The notes under the pieces were generated by a model. It worked only from the letters and a program-made list of their open reading frames with translations. It did not search any database and had not been told where the DNA came from. A stretch of 64,000 bases of DNA, from positions 62,001 through 126,000 of the forward strand of contig NZ_AEIU01000096.1 in the NCBI RefSeq assembly GCF_000165125.1, read 5' to 3'. Each line of letters opens with the position of its first letter. Within the stretch, counting starts at the first letter, position 1. This DNA comes from Vibrio caribbeanicus ATCC BAA-2122 (GTDB taxonomy: Bacteria; Pseudomonadota; Gammaproteobacteria; Enterobacterales; Vibrionaceae). A program made the translations under genes and the position numbers. Below, in pieces: positions 1 through 9,453 of the stretch.

Positions 1-861
1 GCAGAAGCACCTCAACCTATCGCTAACTTTCTCGACCCTATTATGCGGTCAGATCAATTCGACGCGACTTTGTCTGCAACACAGTTTGAAGAGTTACTCG
101 ATCTTTCTGGCCTTGAAGATCATCAATTGAGACTTGCCCTGCTTCCTTTTGCTGCCGCATTCGCTCATGTACCTTTATCACAGTTCTATGTCGGTGCTGT
201 GGTCAAAGGCTTATCAGGAACACTATATTTTGGAGCCAATGTTGAGTTTTCAGGTGTACAGATAGGCCAGACTATTCATGCTGAACAGTGCGCTATAAGC
301 CATGCATGGATGAAAGGAGAGCAAGGAATCACTGATATCACGATAAACTTTAGCCCATGCGGCCATTGTCGTCAGTTTATGAGTGAATTAGCAACCGCAG
401 ATGTACTGAACATTCAATTACCCGAGGGAGAAAGTAAAAAGCTTAATTACTATTTACCCGAATCTTTTGGTCCCCATGACCTCGGTATAAAATCAGGTTT
501 TATGGCGAATGTTGATCATGGCAAAGAGACCACAGAGAAAGACCAGTTGCTAAAGATAGCGGCGAGAGCACTAAATAAATCATACTCCCCGTATACTGGC
601 AGTCTAAGTGGTGTTGCTATCAAAACGAAAAATGGCAAAACTTACCAAGGTGCATACGCTGAAAATGCTGCATTCAATCCGAGTCTACCTCCATTGCAAG
701 TTTCCATCATCCAGCTTCTTATGGATGCGCAAAAATTGGAAAATATTGAATCAGTGGCATTGATTGAGACGAAAAATGGTCATGTAAGTCAACTCGCGTC
801 TACCCAAGCTATGCTTGAGGCAATCGACCCCGACATCCAGTTGATATATCAAGAAATCTGA
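1..861 (+). CDS. cdd: Cytidine deaminase, 5' end outside window
   Basis: Deaminates cytidine and deoxycytidine to uridine and deoxyuridine in pyrimidine salvage; cytosolic zinc enzyme. The zinc/catalytic signature is visible as HAE followed about 25 residues later by PCGHC, and a second degenerate deaminase domain follows ([15 protein letters not shown]), as in the long two-domain E. coli-type Cdd. The frame is open from the first base, and the residues before the first in-window ATG (position 43) continue the family N-terminus, so the true start lies upstream. The gene ends at a TGA just before a strong hairpin terminator. Confidence 0.93.
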   Translation, partial: AEAPQPIANFLDPIMRSDQFDATLSATQFEELLDLSGLEDHQLRLALLPFAAAFAHVPLSQFYVGAVVKGLSGTLYFGANVEFSGVQIGQTIHAEQCAISHAWMKGEQGITDITINFSPCGHCRQFMSELATADVLNIQLPEGESKKLNYYLPESFGPHDLGIKSGFMANVDHGKETTEKDQLLKIAARALNKSYSPYTGSLSGVAIKTKNGKTYQGAYAENAAFNPSLPPLQVSIIQLLMDAQKLENIESVALIETKNGHVSQLASTQAMLEAIDPDIQLIYQEI

Positions 862-866
862 CATGT

Positions 867-888
867 GGCGCCAGCAGGCGCCTTTTTT
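867..888 (+). terminator. Rho-independent terminator of cdd
   Basis: Perfect GGCGCC stem, AGCA loop, GGCGCC, then six T. The T run overlaps the last codons of the convergent tpm gene. Confidence 0.85.
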
Positions 889-1540
889 ATTTCACTTTTT
901 CAAGCAAATATACTTCTTCGGCAAAACGAGACATCCCTTTTTCTGCTCTCTTAGGGTGGTTTTTTCCTGCTTCTTTTCGCTGAAGTTTAGTCACGATACA
1001 ATCAGAATAGAGTATTTTTATCTCTTCCTCAGGCACTGAGAAAGGAGGTCCAGCCATTTCAGACTGTTCATAGTCAAGATTAATAAGAAGTATTTTCCCG
1101 CCAACATTAAGTAAAGATTGAATACGTTTAGCATAGTCATTGCGCATCTCCATAGGCAATGCAACTAGTGCTGCTCGGTCATAGACAAGGTCTACCATCT
1201 CAAGAGGCACAGTAAAAATATCTCCAATTACTATGGAAAGCTCATCAAATTGATAGAGCTCGTGTTGTCCAGATACATTAGTCACCAAGGGTGTGTAAAA
1301 ATGCTCAGCAAAAAAAGCCCGAACAGCAATGTTGCTCAAATCGACTCCTCTCACATCATCATGCTTACTTGCTAACCAGATAAGGTCTTCTGATTTACCA
1401 CAAAGAGGTACAAGGACTTTGTCAGACCTAGTCGCCGAGGTATGTTTCCAAAACTGAATAAGTAATGGATTAACATCCTCCAAGTGAAATCCTATTTCAT
1501 TTGTCGCCCATTTATTGTGCCAAAATTCCGGATCTTTCAT
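887..1540 (-). CDS. tpm: Thiopurine S-methyltransferase
   Basis: SAM-dependent methyltransferase of the TPMT family; bacterial members methylate thiopurines and also selenium/tellurium compounds. The N-terminus [20 protein letters not shown] and the SAM-binding stretch [16 protein letters not shown] are typical, and the 217-residue length matches the family. It is convergent with cdd and divergent from the relV-like gene, so it has its own promoter in the 1541-1867 gap. The start ATG is followed directly by the conserved KDPEFW. No oddities seen. Confidence 0.9.
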   Translation of the reverse strand: MKDPEFWHNKWATNEIGFHLEDVNPLLIQFWKHTSATRSDKVLVPLCGKSEDLIWLASKHDDVRGVDLSNIAVRAFFAEHFYTPLVTNVSGQHELYQFDELSIVIGDIFTVPLEMVDLVYDRAALVALPMEMRNDYAKRIQSLLNVGGKILLINLDYEQSEMAGPPFSVPEEEIKILYSDCIVTKLQRKEAGKNHPKRAEKGMSRFAEEVYLLEKVK

Positions 1541-1867
1541 ATTACTTAACCCTCTGAATAATTGCGTTTAGATTACCGAAAACACCACAGAAGTGATATC
1601 AATTTTTTGTGTGTATTTCGGGTAATATCAAAGCCCATTCTTAACCGCTACTGTTCAATTTCATTCAGATTAGGTTCAGGTAAAAACCTTATACTCTCAG
1701 GTAAAGTAAAAAGCTAAATTTTAAGTCGAGGAAAACTTTTTTAAAAATTAACGACTCATAGGGGTTTAAAAAAATATAGTCGACCCAAGTTATTTTAATG
1801 GGTATGTAGCGCTAACACACACTTTAAAGTCCTACTTTGCGTAGCCCTACAGACCTAAGGAGAAGGG
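1541..1867. other. Divergent intergenic region tpm / relV
   Basis: No gene seen. AT-rich promoter region for both neighbours. A TATACT -10-like hexamer lies at about 1690, inside a pair of TCAGGT repeats, but no convincing -35 sits at normal spacing. A strong ribosome site (AAGGAGAAGGG) sits directly before the relV start at 1868. Confidence 0.5.
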
Positions 1868-2644
1868 ATGAACTTACTTCTGCGAACAACGGCTCTAGTG
1901 CTTTTCATGCTCAGCCGTACGCCTGCAGTTGCTGCAGCACCAGCAACTATGATCAGTGAGAAGTCTGACAACAGCACACAAAATGAAGTTTGCTCGAAAA
2001 CATTTAAACATAATCTTAGTGGACTATACGGTATTCCATCAACAACCAACTATAGCCCTACACAGCCTCATGTTGACTTTGATGTCCTTTATGCAAAAGC
2101 TCATCACGGACAAAAAGAACTGGAGCAAATTTGTAAAAACACGGCACTACTCACCTCAACTCACGCCTACTTTTCAGGTGTAAAATCAGAGCAAAGAGCT
2201 AGGCAAAAAATAGCACATGAACTAAGCGGAGAGGTGAATCGGATCACCGACCTTGCTCGAGCGACCATTGTCGCTGAGGATATAGAAAGCCTGATGCTCG
2301 CTTACGAACAGCTAAATCGCTTCACAAAAATCGTTAAAACGAAGAACCGTTTTAAGACACCGGCTCGTTCCGGCTATCGCGATCTCAACTTACTTGTTCA
2401 GTTACCCCACAGCAACATCGTTGCAGAAGTTCAACTACATTTAAAAGCGATTGCAGATGTAAAGAGTGGTGAGGAACATGATATTTATGAAGAAATCCAG
2501 TCGATTGAGCGTGCTGCAGCGAGTCAGTCTCGCCAACTGAATGAAATTGAAGTAGCTCGCATTCATCATCTAAGAAATCAATCGAGATCACTCTATCAGG
2601 ATGCATGGCAGCCTTATATTACAACGAACTTAATTGCAGCATAA
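1868..2644 (+). CDS. relV: RelV-like small alarmone ((p)ppGpp) synthetase
   Basis: Synthetase-only RelA/SpoT homologue. The nucleotidyltransferase motifs are visible: RITDLARATIV (metal-binding Asp region), KNRFKTPARSGYRDL (GTP-binding region with the stacking Tyr) and VAEVQLHLKAI (the EVQ motif). There is no hydrolase or TGS domain. Length 258 fits the Vibrio RelV family, which makes (p)ppGpp independently of RelA and SpoT. Unusual: the ORF opens with a Sec-type signal-like segment (MNLLLRTTALVLFMLS, then AVAAAPA), and the start is fixed by an excellent Shine-Dalgarno. Whether the catalytic domain is exported, anchored or retained cannot be told from sequence. Confidence 0.8.
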   Translation: MNLLLRTTALVLFMLSRTPAVAAAPATMISEKSDNSTQNEVCSKTFKHNLSGLYGIPSTTNYSPTQPHVDFDVLYAKAHHGQKELEQICKNTALLTSTHAYFSGVKSEQRARQKIAHELSGEVNRITDLARATIVAEDIESLMLAYEQLNRFTKIVKTKNRFKTPARSGYRDLNLLVQLPHSNIVAEVQLHLKAIADVKSGEEHDIYEEIQSIERAAASQSRQLNEIEVARIHHLRNQSRSLYQDAWQPYITTNLIAA

Positions 2645-2654
2645 GTAATATCAA

Positions 2655-2679
2655 AGCCCCTTATCTAGAGTAAGGGGCT
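2655..2679 (+). terminator. Hairpin after relV, weak T tract
   Basis: Nine-base-pair stem AGCCCCTTA/TAAGGGGCT with a seven-base loop, ten bases after the relV stop. It is followed by AGAAAATTTGG rather than a clean T run, so termination may be partial. Confidence 0.5.
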
Positions 2680-2739
2680 AGAAAATTTGGTGCTCATTTA
2701 CTATATTTTAGGTATGTAAACCTTTTCTTGAGTAGTTGA

Positions 2740-3714
2740 ATGAGAGGTTACATCTTCTTGTTATTCTCATGTCTTGCTGCGGCTTCTCCCGGTAGTCTTG
2801 CAAACGAGTTTAATAGAGAGGACAAGTTCGGGCCGCTGCAACATCACACGCAATCTCCCCTTCATTCGAGTAGCCTATCCCCCCAATTGCGCTCTAGCCT
2901 GTTATCAAATTCTGAGTTTTACATTTCTAGTGTCATTGCAAGTGTGTGGGCCAATACCAACACTTATCAGCTCGATTATTACCAAAATCAGTTTGTTATT
3001 GGGAGCAACTGGCAGGTTAATGATGATTGGAGATTGGATGTCAATTATCGCTGGAACTATGCAGGCAATAATCAGCTTGATGGGCCCACAATCTATTTCC
3101 ATGATATTTTCAACATAGAGCAGAACGGCCGTGATAGAGTTGATAAAGACCGTTTCATTATTGATATACCAGACTACGGCATCCACCTTGCTAATTTTAA
3201 AGGACAGTCACTAAGCCACACATTCACCAGCTATTTGCAATACCAACTCTATAAAGAACAGACCATGGGAATCTCTGTCGGTGGGACATTACATTATTCT
3301 AATACTAAGCATGGAATACTCGACACCCCCAGACTGGAACAAGGTTTGCAGCTCAACTTTAGTTTAAGGGAGAGGTCTTATACCATGGATGCTTCACTCG
3401 CTTTTACTCGAAGGAAACACTCCAGCACTTTTCAACATATCCCTTATCGAGAAAGTAATTTTTCGCTAGCCTTAGGATATCGATACTATATCAGCAACGC
3501 ACATACACTACTTACACAATTCTCTATTCACCAAGGTATTACCAATGATGAGAGTGAGTTATCCAAGCCGATCAATGAATTTACTCTAGGCTATCGTTTT
3601 ACATACCAAAGAACAGCTGTCGAATTCTTCGTCACGGAAAATATGTTTAATGCGGATAACAGCACAGATATTGCCCTTGGATTGAACGTTCGTTACTTGT
3701 ATAACCAAGACTAA
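2740..3714 (+). CDS. DUF3187-type outer-membrane beta-barrel protein
   Basis: 324-residue protein with a signal peptide (cleavage probably near SPGSLA-NE) followed by many alternating amphipathic strands ending in aromatic residues. The last strand ends near YLYNQD, as expected of an outer-membrane barrel. The pattern (WQVNDDWRLDVNYRW, HDIFNIEQ, YSFAL-type strands) resembles the DUF3187 family of Vibrio and Shewanella, whose function is unknown. No good Shine-Dalgarno precedes the ATG. Its last four bases overlap the convergent Spo0M-like gene. Confidence 0.6.
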   Translation: MRGYIFLLFSCLAAASPGSLANEFNREDKFGPLQHHTQSPLHSSSLSPQLRSSLLSNSEFYISSVIASVWANTNTYQLDYYQNQFVIGSNWQVNDDWRLDVNYRWNYAGNNQLDGPTIYFHDIFNIEQNGRDRVDKDRFIIDIPDYGIHLANFKGQSLSHTFTSYLQYQLYKEQTMGISVGGTLHYSNTKHGILDTPRLEQGLQLNFSLRERSYTMDASLAFTRRKHSSTFQHIPYRESNFSLALGYRYYISNAHTLLTQFSIHQGITNDESELSKPINEFTLGYRFTYQRTAVEFFVTENMFNADNSTDIALGLNVRYLYNQD

Positions 3715-4454
3715 ATTGACAGGATCTGTTTAACCATAGATTCCACTTCATGCGCTTTCGCATCTCTATTAAGGGTGAATGAAGCATACTGATCACCGCG
3801 CATACTCATAGATCTATCTACCTCTGCGAGACAATGAACACTGTCACCATTGACAATAAATGACAACTCAATTTCTTTTTTGTTAAGAAAACCTTTATTT
3901 TTAAATTCTATCTCTTGATAACAGCCTGACTGAGAGGAAAAGCCCTGTCCGCGAAGAAAGCCTTTCTCAACATCTGCTTTATTCATCACAAAACCTGCAT
4001 CTTCGATGGCTGCAATAGTTTGACTTACAACAGAAGATGGATGTACTGCAAGATAATCTCGGTCTTTCGGATCGATAGCAAAATCGATATCTAGTGTTGT
4101 CTCTAACCAAACTTTGCTCTGATTCATTTGCGCGTTTAGTTCCGTTATAGGGGTTTCATTATCCAAAACCAATTCAAACGGAACTTGTTTAATTTCATCT
4201 GCCGAGATGGTGAACGTTTGGACGGCATCCAATCGAGTTAGAACATGCTTTTGGTAAGAGATACTGTCATCAATATCAACTTTTATCTCTGTACATAACT
4301 CAATTCTTATTGCGTCTATCTTCTGCTCAACTTCCCCACCTTTAATGACAACATCGCCTTTTAGGGTGCCACCTTGTTCGACAAATAAACTTTCCAAGAC
4401 AGTATCAACTTTTGCAGCACCTATCCCTAAAGATGCCTTTAACATATTCAACAT
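3711..4454 (-). CDS. Spo0M-like (SpoOM family) protein
   Basis: Arrestin-fold Spo0M family protein; in Bacillus it affects sporulation, in gamma-proteobacteria its role is unknown. The diagnostic start LKASLGIGAAKVDTVLES is followed by the beta-rich GDVVIKGGEVEQKI segment and a C-terminal half that ends with an RDAKAHEVESMVKQIL helix. I place the start at the ATG at 4454, preceded by an AGG at suitable distance; a second ATG at 4445 is possible. The open frame runs on to 4676 but that extension overlaps hutC and is not family-like. Convergent with the DUF3187 gene and divergent from hutC. Confidence 0.7.
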   Translation of the reverse strand: MLNMLKASLGIGAAKVDTVLESLFVEQGGTLKGDVVIKGGEVEQKIDAIRIELCTEIKVDIDDSISYQKHVLTRLDAVQTFTISADEIKQVPFELVLDNETPITELNAQMNQSKVWLETTLDIDFAIDPKDRDYLAVHPSSVVSQTIAAIEDAGFVMNKADVEKGFLRGQGFSSQSGCYQEIEFKNKGFLNKKEIELSFIVNGDSVHCLAEVDRSMSMRGDQYASFTLNRDAKAHEVESMVKQILSI

Positions 4455-4557
4455 TAACGATAACCTAGCATAATATTCAAAGAACTCTTGTTTACCTTTT
4501 TTGTTGATATTTCTCAAGCTAAAAAGTCGTATGGGTTGCATTTTAATCCCAAATACA

Positions 4558-4575
4558 TGACTATTTGTATAGTCA
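4558..4575. promoter_or_regulatory. Inverted repeat upstream of hutC
   Basis: TGACTA, six bases, TAGTCA: a perfect dyad 21 bases before the hutC start, in the spo0M/hutC divergent region. It could serve hutC autoregulation, but its sequence differs from the operator candidate before hutI. Confidence 0.35.
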
Positions 4576-4595
4576 AAATAGAATTTAGTCTTTTT

Positions 4596-5306
4596 ATGAA
4601 TCAATCTCCCCTTTATCTCCAAATTAAAACCTACATCATCAAGCAAATTGAGCAAGGTTACTGGCCTATAGGGCACCGTATATCTACCGAATTAGAATTG
4701 ACTGAGCAGTTTGGTGTTAGCAGGATGACCGTTAACAAAGCACTACGAGATTTAGTTTCTGAAGGAAGGTTAGTGAGAAGGCCGCGACTTGGTACATTTG
4801 TTAGCGCACCTGATGATAAAGCCGAATCTCCCCTTTTGAATATTCGCAATATTGCTGATGAAGTTTCTCAAAGAGGAAAAACCTATAGCAGTAAAGTCAT
4901 CAAACAAGCGTCAATACTAGCTGATGACATGGTAGCGACTCAGCTAGGCGTTATGCTTAACAGCTCTGTATATTGCTCAGAAATCATTCACTTTGAGGAT
5001 AAAACTCCGATACAACTAGAGATACGTTGGGTCAACGCAAACTATGTCCCGCAATACATTGAGCAAGATTTCTCTGATATTACACCAAACCAATACCTTT
5101 CTAATAGCTGTCCATTGAGTGCTATCGAGCATACAGTGGAAGCTATTGTTGCAAGTGATAGTGTTCGCGCTGCATTAAGGTTAGGTATCAACGAGCCTTG
5201 TTTGCTACTCAACAGACGTACATGGAGTGGTGATAAGCTAATCAGCACTGCACTACTTTATCATCCGGGAACTCGCTACAAACTAAGTTCAAAAGTGATG
5301 TTTTAA
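4596..5306 (+). CDS. hutC: HutC, GntR-family repressor of histidine utilisation
   Basis: GntR-type winged helix-turn-helix at the N-terminus (YLQIKTYIIKQIEQGYW, VSRMTVNKALRDLVSEG) followed by a UTRA effector-binding domain (IEHTVEAI, LLLNRRTW). HutC proteins bind urocanate and release the hut promoters. I choose ATG 4596 because it starts the conserved domain; the open frame begins earlier but only with non-family residues. The gene leads the hut cluster, 147 bases before hutI, and that gap contains a repeat copy and a palindrome likely to be its operator. Confidence 0.88.
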   Translation: MNQSPLYLQIKTYIIKQIEQGYWPIGHRISTELELTEQFGVSRMTVNKALRDLVSEGRLVRRPRLGTFVSAPDDKAESPLLNIRNIADEVSQRGKTYSSKVIKQASILADDMVATQLGVMLNSSVYCSEIIHFEDKTPIQLEIRWVNANYVPQYIEQDFSDITPNQYLSNSCPLSAIEHTVEAIVASDSVRAALRLGINEPCLLLNRRTWSGDKLISTALLYHPGTRYKLSSKVMF

Positions 5307-5310
5307 CATA

Positions 5311-5346
5311 GATACCCAAGTGACTTTAAAATGCAGGATTCAGAAC
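5311..5346 (+). repeat. Partial copy of the TATACCCAAGTGACTT repeat
   Basis: GATACCCAAGTGACTTTAAA, then ATGCAGGATTCAGA, matches the first 35 or so bases of the full element at 38910-39175. The rest of the element and the opposite inverted end are absent here. It lies in the hutC-hutI gap. Confidence 0.75.
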
Positions 5347-5423
5347 TCGCGGAAAGACATCATTCTTTCGATCACACTTTTATAACAAGCTACTTGAAGA
5401 CGGCAATTTTTTACACGAGTATT

Positions 5424-5433
5424 TGTATATACA
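5424..5433. promoter_or_regulatory. Candidate HutC operator
   Basis: TGTATATACA is a perfect ten-base palindrome 20 bases upstream of hutI, of the TTGTATA type known for HutC operators in other gamma-proteobacteria. Its position over the promoter/leader fits repression of hutIGUH. Binding is inferred, not shown. Confidence 0.6.
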
Positions 5434-5453
5434 TTTGAGTTTGAGAAGTAACT

Positions 5454-6671
5454 ATGAGCAAAAAAAATGATATCTTGCTGACCAATGCAAAAATAGTGTC
5501 TATGAAGGAAAATCCACAAGGCTACCAGATATCAGAGCCCTGCAATATTTACATCCAAGACGGAGTAATCAAAACAATCACAGCAGACACAAGCGTTCAA
5601 TGCTCCAACCAGTATGATTGTGGCGGTAAATTAGTGACTCCTGGCTTTATCGATAGCCACACTCATCTTATTTTCGCAGGTAGTCGAGCTCATGAATTTG
5701 AAATGCGATTAAACGGTATTCCATACCAAGAAATTGCAAAAAATGGTGGCGGTATTTTATCTACAGTTCGTGCTACGCGTAATGCATCTGAGGACGAATT
5801 AGTCAGCCTAGCGTTACCAAGATTAGATGGATTGATCCGCTCGGGGGTTACCACTGTTGAAGTAAAATCAGGGTATGGCCTTACTCTCGATGACGAAGTT
5901 AAAATGTTAAAAGCTGCGAAAAAGCTCGAAGAAAGCCGAAGAATCAGGGTTTCCACTACCTTACTCGCCGCTCATACTGTTCCTCCTGAGTTTCAGGGTC
6001 AGTCAGACAAATACGTCGACCTTATCTGCGAAGAAATTATCCCTTACGTCTCACAAGAAAAACTGGCTGATAGTGTCGACGTCTTTTGTGAATCAATAGG
6101 ATTTAATCTTGCTCAAACTGAACGAGTATTTCTTTGCGCAAAAGAAAACGGGTTGGCGATCAAAGGCCATACTGAACAACTTTCCAACCTAGGCGGAACA
6201 GCTCTAACGGCAAAGCTTGGAGGGCGATCGGTCGACCATATTGAGTACCTTGATCTAGACGGAGTCCTCGAACTTCAAAAATATGGCACGGTAGCAACAC
6301 TTCTTCCTGGTGCCTTTTACTTCCTGCGAGAAAGTCAGTTACCACCGATTGAACTATTAAGACAACATAATATTCCTATCGCGGTTGCCAGTGATTTAAA
6401 TCCTGGAACCTCACCTTTCTCAGATTTGACTATGATCATGAATATGGGTTGTACATTATTTGGCCTAACCCCAGAGGAAACACTTCGAGGTGTTACCAAT
6501 AATGCTGCGAAAGCTCTGGGTGTAAACCATAGCCGAGGGCAATTAAGCGAGGGCTTTGACGCTGACATCGCAATATGGAATGTGACACACCCAGCCGAAT
6601 TTAGCTATTTCCAAGGTGAAAGCCGTTTGCATGCTCGCCTTGTCGTTGGAGAGTTAGAACATGTCGAATAA
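5454..6671 (+). CDS. hutI: Imidazolonepropionase
   Basis: Third step of histidine catabolism: hydrolyses 4-imidazolone-5-propionate to N-formimino-L-glutamate. Amidohydrolase-fold protein of 405 residues with the metal HxH motif ([10 protein letters not shown]), a later metal His in [12 protein letters not shown] and the metal Asp in [10 protein letters not shown]. Length matches the family. ATG 5454 is preceded by GAGAAGTAAC. The last 11 bases overlap the start of hutG, implying translational coupling. Confidence 0.95.
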   Translation: MSKKNDILLTNAKIVSMKENPQGYQISEPCNIYIQDGVIKTITADTSVQCSNQYDCGGKLVTPGFIDSHTHLIFAGSRAHEFEMRLNGIPYQEIAKNGGGILSTVRATRNASEDELVSLALPRLDGLIRSGVTTVEVKSGYGLTLDDEVKMLKAAKKLEESRRIRVSTTLLAAHTVPPEFQGQSDKYVDLICEEIIPYVSQEKLADSVDVFCESIGFNLAQTERVFLCAKENGLAIKGHTEQLSNLGGTALTAKLGGRSVDHIEYLDLDGVLELQKYGTVATLLPGAFYFLRESQLPPIELLRQHNIPIAVASDLNPGTSPFSDLTMIMNMGCTLFGLTPEETLRGVTNNAAKALGVNHSRGQLSEGFDADIAIWNVTHPAEFSYFQGESRLHARLVVGELEHVE

Positions 6672-7659
6672 CAGTGTGACTAATCAAGAATTTCATTGGC
6701 AGGGTCGGCATGACGCGGAAGATGGTCCGTTAGGTAAACGGGTTCACCATATTATCAAACAAATCCAAGTCGAAGATCTCCAGCCTTATCGAAATGCGGT
6801 AAGTATCCTAGGGTTTTGTAGCGACGCAGGTGTCGCAAGAAATAAAGGGCGCATAGGCGCAAAAAAAGCACCAGATCTGATCCGTCGTGCTCTTGCTAAC
6901 ATGGCATGGCATAAAGAAAGCAATTTGATTGATTTGGGCAACGTGATTTGTGACGATGATTTGCTTGAACAAAGCCAAGAGCTGTGTGCAGAGGTCATAT
7001 CGAAAGCCTTAAGATCAACACCCGTAATTACCTTAGGCGGTGGTCATGAAGTCGCATGGTCATCGTTTTTGGGGCTTGCTAAATACTTCGAGTATCTCAA
7101 TCCAACCAAGCCGCCTAAGATTGGTATTATTAATCTTGACGCTCACTTCGATTTAAGGGCTTTCGAAAGTGATCATATAGATGTTAAATCTAGCTCGGGC
7201 ACCCCTTTTAATCAAATTCACCACTATTGTCAAAATAGGGACTGGCCATTTCACTACGCATGCCTCGGTGTGAGTCGAGCCAGCAATACTGAAGCGCTTT
7301 TCAATAAGGCTGATGAGCTTGGGGTCTGGTATGTCGAAGACAAAGATTTAGCCCACCTTAATCACATTTACCACTTAACCCAACTGCAGCACTTTATCGA
7401 TAACTGTGACTATATATATCTGACCATTGACTTAGATGTTTTTCCCGCCGAAACCGCACCTGGGGTCAGTGCTCCTGCTGCTAGAGGAGTAAGCATGGAT
7501 ATGTTAGCTCCGTTTATAGATAGAATACTTCACTACAAACAGAAACTTGTCATCGCAGATATTGCCGAATATAACCCAACTTACGACGTAGACAGTCAAA
7601 CCGCACGATTAGCGGCTCGACTATGCTGGGATATTGCCAACGCCTTTTCAGAAAAATAA
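6661..7659 (+). CDS. hutG: Formimidoylglutamase
   Basis: Final step of the pathway: splits N-formimino-glutamate to glutamate and formamide. Arginase/ureohydrolase fold with the binuclear manganese ligands visible as [14 protein letters not shown] and TIDLDVFPA. 332 residues. The ATG lies inside the end of hutI and an 86-base gap follows before hutU. This makes the pathway the direct, arginase-type HutG route rather than the HutF deiminase route. Confidence 0.94.
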   Translation: MSNNSVTNQEFHWQGRHDAEDGPLGKRVHHIIKQIQVEDLQPYRNAVSILGFCSDAGVARNKGRIGAKKAPDLIRRALANMAWHKESNLIDLGNVICDDDLLEQSQELCAEVISKALRSTPVITLGGGHEVAWSSFLGLAKYFEYLNPTKPPKIGIINLDAHFDLRAFESDHIDVKSSSGTPFNQIHHYCQNRDWPFHYACLGVSRASNTEALFNKADELGVWYVEDKDLAHLNHIYHLTQLQHFIDNCDYIYLTIDLDVFPAETAPGVSAPAARGVSMDMLAPFIDRILHYKQKLVIADIAEYNPTYDVDSQTARLAARLCWDIANAFSEK

Positions 7660-7745
7660 CGTTTAATAAAGCACTAGGTGATTATCGATGTTTATGACGT
7701 CGAGCACCAATGCGTCTAGATACCATGAATATAAGGAACACGATC

Positions 7746-9443
7746 ATGACAGAACGCCAAGTAAACCAGAAGCGCTTAGACACATCCCGTACTATACGCG
7801 CCCCTCATGGCACGACTCTTAGGGCAAAATCGTGGCTTACTGAAGCCCCCCTACGAATGTTGATGAATAACCTTGATCCAGATGTCGCAGAACACCCACA
7901 TTCACTCGTGGTATACGGAGGTATTGGTAGAGCTGCAAGAGACTGGGATTGCTTTGATAAAATTGTTGAAGTACTAGAACGCTTAGAGGATGACCAGACA
8001 CTGCTCGTTCAATCCGGGAAGCCAGTTGGAGTATTCCCAACACATAAAAACGCTCCACGTGTTCTTATTGCCAACTCCAACATAGTTCCTCACTGGGCGA
8101 ATTGGGAACATTTTAATCAGTTAGATAAAGAAGGCCTTATGATGTACGGTCAGATGACAGCAGGAAGCTGGATTTATATCGGATCACAAGGCATTGTACA
8201 AGGGACCTATGAAACATTTGTCGCTGTAGCAAAAAAACATTTTGATGGCATGGCAAAAGGTCGCTGGGTCATGACTGGCGGTTTAGGGGGCATGGGAGGC
8301 GCACAACCTCTCGCAGCAACGATGGCCGGCTTTTCTATGATTGCAGTCGAGTGTGATGAATCAAGGATTGATTACCGTATGCGTACTGGTTATGTCGATA
8401 AAAAAGCAACAAGTTTAGACGAAGCACTCTCGATTATTTATGAATCTGAGACCCCCGTGTCCGTTGGACTGTTAGGGAATGCCGCAGACATTTTTCCAGA
8501 ATTAGTTGAGCGTAATATTACTCCTGATGTTGTTACAGACCAAACTTCAGCTCATGACCCATTGAACGGATATCTGCCTACTGGCTGGTCTATGGCACAT
8601 GCCAGCGAAATGCGAGAAAAAGACGAATCTATGGTGGTTAAAGCGGCCAAAGAATCAATGGCTATCCAAGTCAAAGCCATGCTTACATTACAAGAGCGCG
8701 GTGCGGCTACATTAGACTATGGTAATAATATCCGCCAAATGGCTCTTGAGATGGGAGTGCAAGACGCCTTTGATTTTCCCGGTTTTGTTCCAGCCTATAT
8801 TCGCCCGCTATTTTGCGAAGGTATTGGACCATTCCGTTGGGCAGCCCTTTCTGGTGACCCTGAAGATATTTATAAAACAGACCAAAAAGTAAAAGAGCTT
8901 ATCCCTGATAACCCACATTTACATAACTGGTTAGACATGGCTCGCGAGCGTATAAAATTTCAAGGTTTACCAGCTCGGATTTGTTGGGTTGGATTAAAAG
9001 ATCGTGAACGTCTTGGTCAGGCTTTCAATGAAATGGTAAAAAATGGTGAGCTGAAAGCTCCAGTTGTCATTGGACGTGATCACTTGGATTCAGGCTCTGT
9101 TGCCAGTCCAAACAGAGAGACAGAAGGAATGATTGACGGCTCAGACACCGTGTCTGATTGGCCCCTTCTTAACGCCCTACTTAATACTGCCGGGGGTGCT
9201 ACATGGGTTTCTCTTCACCACGGAGGTGGTGTTGGTATGGGCTTCTCGCAGCATTCAGGAATGGTTATATGCTGTGACGGTAGTGACGATGCATCTCAAC
9301 GAATTTCTCGCGTACTTCACAATGATCCGGCAACAGGAGTCATGCGCCATGCGGATGCAGGCTATGGACTAGCGAAGGATTGTGCGGCAGAGCAAAATCT
9401 CGACCTGCCCATGTTGAATGATGAACTTCGCAAGCTCAAATAA
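7746..9443 (+). CDS. hutU: Urocanate hydratase
   Basis: Second step: converts urocanate to 4-imidazolone-5-propionate with tightly bound NAD+. The NAD-binding glycine-rich loop [11 protein letters not shown] and the active-site region [12 protein letters not shown] (conserved Cys) are present. The start at 7746 ([10 protein letters not shown]) has AAGGAA seven bases upstream and gives 565 residues, normal for the family; the earlier in-frame ATGs lack a ribosome site. hutH begins ten bases after the stop. Confidence 0.94.
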   Translation: MTERQVNQKRLDTSRTIRAPHGTTLRAKSWLTEAPLRMLMNNLDPDVAEHPHSLVVYGGIGRAARDWDCFDKIVEVLERLEDDQTLLVQSGKPVGVFPTHKNAPRVLIANSNIVPHWANWEHFNQLDKEGLMMYGQMTAGSWIYIGSQGIVQGTYETFVAVAKKHFDGMAKGRWVMTGGLGGMGGAQPLAATMAGFSMIAVECDESRIDYRMRTGYVDKKATSLDEALSIIYESETPVSVGLLGNAADIFPELVERNITPDVVTDQTSAHDPLNGYLPTGWSMAHASEMREKDESMVVKAAKESMAIQVKAMLTLQERGAATLDYGNNIRQMALEMGVQDAFDFPGFVPAYIRPLFCEGIGPFRWAALSGDPEDIYKTDQKVKELIPDNPHLHNWLDMARERIKFQGLPARICWVGLKDRERLGQAFNEMVKNGELKAPVVIGRDHLDSGSVASPNRETEGMIDGSDTVSDWPLLNALLNTAGGATWVSLHHGGGVGMGFSQHSGMVICCDGSDDASQRISRVLHNDPATGVMRHADAGYGLAKDCAAEQNLDLPMLNDELRKLK

Positions 9444-9453
9444 GGATTATCAG

